Assembly (NCBI GenBank): GCA_036244855.1
Contig: BQKZ01000081.1
Coordinates: 164,518 to 186,014, forward strand
From: Temnopleurus reevesii
Taxonomy: Eukaryota > Echinodermata > Echinoidea > Temnopleuroida > Temnopleuridae
Length of the DNA: 21,497 bases
Direction of reading: 5' to 3'
The first letter of the stretch is position 1; each line of letters begins with the position of its first letter. Below the pieces are notes generated by a model that saw only the letters and a list, made by a program, of their open reading frames with translations, did not search any database and had not been told where the DNA came from. Position numbers and translations under genes: made by a program. Positions 18,638 through 21,497 of the stretch are shown here, one piece after another.

Positions 18638-18735
18638 TTTATTGCCCGCTGTTTTTACATGCAAAATCCCATAAACATTTGACAGCGGGCAATAAAGTAA
18701 TTTATTGACCGCTCTGTCTTTTACGTGGCAATAAA
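18638..18735. repeat. Four alternating copies of a TTTATTGCC(CGCTGT) motif
   Basis: TTTATTGCCCGCTGT at 18638-18652, its perfect reverse complement at 18682-18696, TTTATTGACC at 18701-18710 and GGCAATAAA at 18727-18735. The orientation alternates, so two hairpins can form. The block lies between the candidate promoter and the right inverted-repeat arm. Confidence 0.85.
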
Positions 18736-18755
18736 GTGTAAAAATCACATGGCTC

Positions 18756-18780
18756 AGATGTCTGATACGGTTAATAATAA
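18756..18780. repeat. Right arm of 25-nt inverted repeat enclosing the Crypton
   Basis: AGATGTCTGAT then ACGGTTAATAATAA, inverted counterpart of 16753-16777 with two mismatches. The two arms span 2,028 bp including the whole recombinase frame. Confidence 0.85.
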
Positions 18781-19263
18781 TATTTTTTTCCATAGCATCC
18801 AAAGGGATAAACATATCTTTAAACAAGTAATCATATACCAAGTGCAATAGTACTCTGTGTTTTTATTCACTCTTGTTCTGACATGTACAATTCAACAGTT
18901 TTACTTGATGTGATAGCATTTAAGTTTTTATAGCTTTGTTACTTTGATAGCTGACACTTTTGATATTTCATCATTTTAACAAAATCCAAACAGTTTAGAT
19001 TTGTTTTAGATTTAATGTTACCTCATGAAATTGACATGTATTCAAGTCAAACAATTATCTGGTTAGATGTGAAATGGTAGTGATTCTTCCTGTGTGATTC
19101 AATTTTTCTTCATTGGAAATCCAACTACCAGCTCCATGCTGGGCTCGCGATTAATCACGAATGAAAATGGCAAATCAAGATCTGCATTGCATGTGCATTT
19201 TGTTCAATATAATGTTCAGTAATCGATCAGAATTGCTCTTTCAAATTCACGATTAATCACAGA

Positions 19264-19282
19264 CATTGATTGATTGATTGAT
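19264..19282. repeat. (TGAT)n microsatellite
   Basis: ATTGATTGATTGATTGAT, about four units. Confidence 0.9.
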
Positions 19283-20772
19283 ATATTTATTGATGTTACA
19301 GGGCAGGTGTCATTGTTAATAAGGAATTTTGTCTAATGAGTGAGGATTGAATATCTTCTCGGGTGATGCCAACTAAAATCATTTTCTCTGTCTTTCATGT
19401 TTGGGTGATGGATACCTAACTCAACAGATGTCAGTACTTATTCAGAACATTAACATACCAAGATGCATCAACCCATCAATGTGAAAATGTTTTATTTTTA
19501 GCTATTTTCAATAAAAAGCAAGATAAATATGCCATGCATGTGTGACTGTGGACAAATGAACATTTCTTCTGGCGAGTCAGGGTCTCATGTAGGCAATGCA
19601 ATTTTACATGGAGAAAGATGCAATGTGTTGCAGTATGATGATTATCTACAGATCTTAGTACCCCATGAAGCAAAATGGGATAAAAAAAATAAGGAATACA
19701 AATTTTGATTGGTATGATTTCCTTCTGACCTAAATCAGGCAATTCAATGTTTATCACGGCATTATAGTGTTTTCTGTTTGTTGATGTCATGAGGCCCTTT
19801 GTCTCCCAAAATGGATCTATTCTAAGTTGATGCGTGATTCTGTGAATTTTCGGATTGCATATGCGCCGATTTGCGGGATGGTACATTGACAGGAATGTAC
19901 CAAGATAGTTTTCTCACTTATAGACTCTTTTAAGAGCAGACAAAATTAGATACACCAAACTGAAAAAGTTTGAAGAAAACATGATGAAACTAGGGAATTT
20001 TGAACGAAAAATCTTACTGGTGTAGATATTAAAACTTTTAAACAAATTGGCAACTTACCATGGTACATCAGCGAGGAAAGTCTATTGTTAATATGAAGCT
20101 TCGTTGTCATTGAGTGCTTGCTTGCAATATGGAGGCTAATGTCATGCAGCGACTCCAAATAGATCCATTTTGACATGCATAAAATGTTGCAGACACATTT
20201 CGGGCTGTATTGCCTCAGCAGCATACAAAAAATGTGTCACTCGAATTTGACAATAGTCATATTATCTTAGTAAAATTATTGATTAATAAATGATTTAAAT
20301 TTAATTCCGTAAAATAGAATTTTAGAAGTGATGTAATTTGCGATGTACTCTATTCTTACTTGTGTCTATAACTTTGAACTCATCATTATAAAAAGGTACA
20401 TGTATGATGAAATGATATTTGATGAAAATATATATATAGCAAACTAATTTTGTTAGTCCCAGTTCTTTATATATTTTACCCTGAAATAACAGGAATTAAC
20501 AAGGCTTTCGACATTTCACACTGCCATGCTGCTGAATTGTGACCATTTTTTTTATTCATCCCTTGCGCAATTTTGCCACTTTTTTAAATCGGGCTTGCAT
20601 TTCAAAGTTAAGCAATATTATGTAGTACAGTGCAGGCTCAAAAAGCATAACTTTCCTGTTTTTGTGTAAAAAATGAATGGGAAATGGCTTTTCTTTAAAA
20701 TTATTATTATGTTGATAGGGTCATATGGCTAAATGAGCATATTAGGCATGAATCTGAATAATTCATTAGCCA

Positions 20773-20789
20773 CCCCCCCCCCCCCCCCC
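20773..20789. repeat. 17-nt poly-C tract
   Basis: Uninterrupted C run in intergenic sequence; length may be unreliable. Confidence 0.9.
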
Positions 20790-21170
20790 AGTCTTTCTAT
20801 GCATCACAATGGCAGGCTTTTTTTAGGGTAAAATGGGATTGAAACCCCATTTTTATTGGACCTCATTCATGCTTAGCTTACCAAATCATGGTTATTTTCA
20901 CAGAGAGAAAGTGGCGGAATGCTCCTGTTTAACTGCATTTCTTGAATCCTCCCCATTCATATCTTTATCATAAGAACTAAAAACTGTCATCATTATATTA
21001 CTCATTTTAAATGTACGTGGAAAGGAGAAATAGAAGTTCTCAGGAAAGTCTGTGAATTTAGTACAGAATGTACTTGATTTATGAAATATCTCATAACAAA
21101 TGAGACACGGCATCATAATTGAAACTGGTTTATTATTCACGGTGATTCAAAGATATTTGTAAGACATTTA

Positions 21171-21346
21171 GGGAGTGTTGCTCAAAAGTTGCAATTGATC
21201 GCAAGTTGCAGTTGATCGGAACGCGCCAATCAAAATCATTGTTTCATGCGCGTCTTGTAAAGTGTCCATATCGTGCGCGAATGAAAATGCGTGTTACAAT
21301 TTGCAAAGTTGCAGTTGATTTGCAGTTGATTTTGAGCAACACCCCC
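21171..21346. mobile_element. PIF/Harbinger-like MITE, 176 bp
   Basis: The left end GGGAGTGTTGCTCAAAA and right end TTTTGAGCAACACCCCC (inverted GGGGGTGTTGCTCAAAA) match at 16 of 17 positions. TTA flanks both ends (21168-21170 and 21347-21349). A 3-bp TTA duplication with GGG-starting termini is characteristic of PIF/Harbinger (Tourist-like) elements. The subterminal motif GTTGCAGTTGAT recurs on both sides. Confidence 0.82.
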
Positions 21347-21497
21347 TTAGTGCCTCAATTAATTTTTATAGCTTATTCTTATAATTTGTTTTGAAACGCT
21401 TAATTTAATGTTTTCAATAGTTCTAGACTTTGTTTTGGCATTTGTTATTTTGATATAGTGGAACCATCTTAGAAAGAGCACTATTCAGTCCTACCTC

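Larger units (their letters stand above)
18781..21167. other. Intergenic stretch without a supported gene
   Basis: AT-rich sequence with open frames up to ~136 codons on the minus strand (19886-19476) that show no recognisable motif or splice-bounded structure. It contains two CGATTAATCAC words (about 19147 and 19252), a TGAT microsatellite and a poly-C run. Confidence 0.55.

Noticed and set aside
19476..19886. 136-codon minus-strand open frame
   Set aside because: No recognisable motif, low-complexity composition, no splice or promoter context; consistent with a chance frame in AT-rich DNA.

Overview
The window looks like nuclear DNA of an invertebrate animal, most plausibly a marine deuterostome such as a sea urchin or other echinoderm. 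It is AT-rich, its genes have small exons with canonical GT-AG introns, and its introns are full of MITEs, tRNA-derived SINE relics, LINE tails and a Crypton-type tyrosine recombinase. The species cannot be fixed from sequence alone. No bacterial operons, rRNA genes or CRISPR arrays are visible.

Region 1 (1-5028, minus strand) holds three exons of a classical short-chain dehydrogenase/reductase of the HSD17B1/RDH8 type. They cover the cofactor-binding start, the NNAG-type motif, the catalytic Ser and the YxxxK motif; the gene runs off the left edge. Its 3.8-kb first intron carries a 5'-truncated LINE and a (TAA)n tail. Its second intron begins with a foldback element lying directly against the splice donor.

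Region 2 (5300-6790) contains an opposed pair of tRNA-like SINE heads and a ~0.7-kb tandem duplication. The duplication is identical over ~607 bp but divergent over its first ~95 bp, with an ambiguous base exactly at the junction.

Region 3 (6788-9905) has no gene I can support, apart from one weak 51-nt microexon candidate.

Region 4 (9906-16107, plus strand) holds six exons of a kelch-repeat protein that I recognise as KLHDC10-like, a predicted Cullin-2 ubiquitin-ligase substrate receptor. Phases join perfectly and the normal stop is present; only the N-terminal exon(s) are missing. The introns contain a tRNA-derived SINE with a LINE-like tail, twin 178-bp Tc1/mariner-like MITEs, a TTAA-flanked MITE, a LINE 3' end, and two decayed extra copies of the end of exon 4.

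Region 5 (16590-18800) is the most interesting part. It is a Crypton-like tyrosine recombinase reading frame on the minus strand with its catalytic residues still visible, broken by one frameshift and one in-frame stop. It is enclosed by a 25-nt inverted repeat, with a ~42-bp-arm hairpin just outside the left arm. Upstream of its start lie a CCAAT box, a perfect TCTCGCGAGA palindrome and four alternating copies of a TTTATTGCC motif.

Region 6 (18800-21497) is non-coding apart from a Harbinger-like MITE at 21171-21346.
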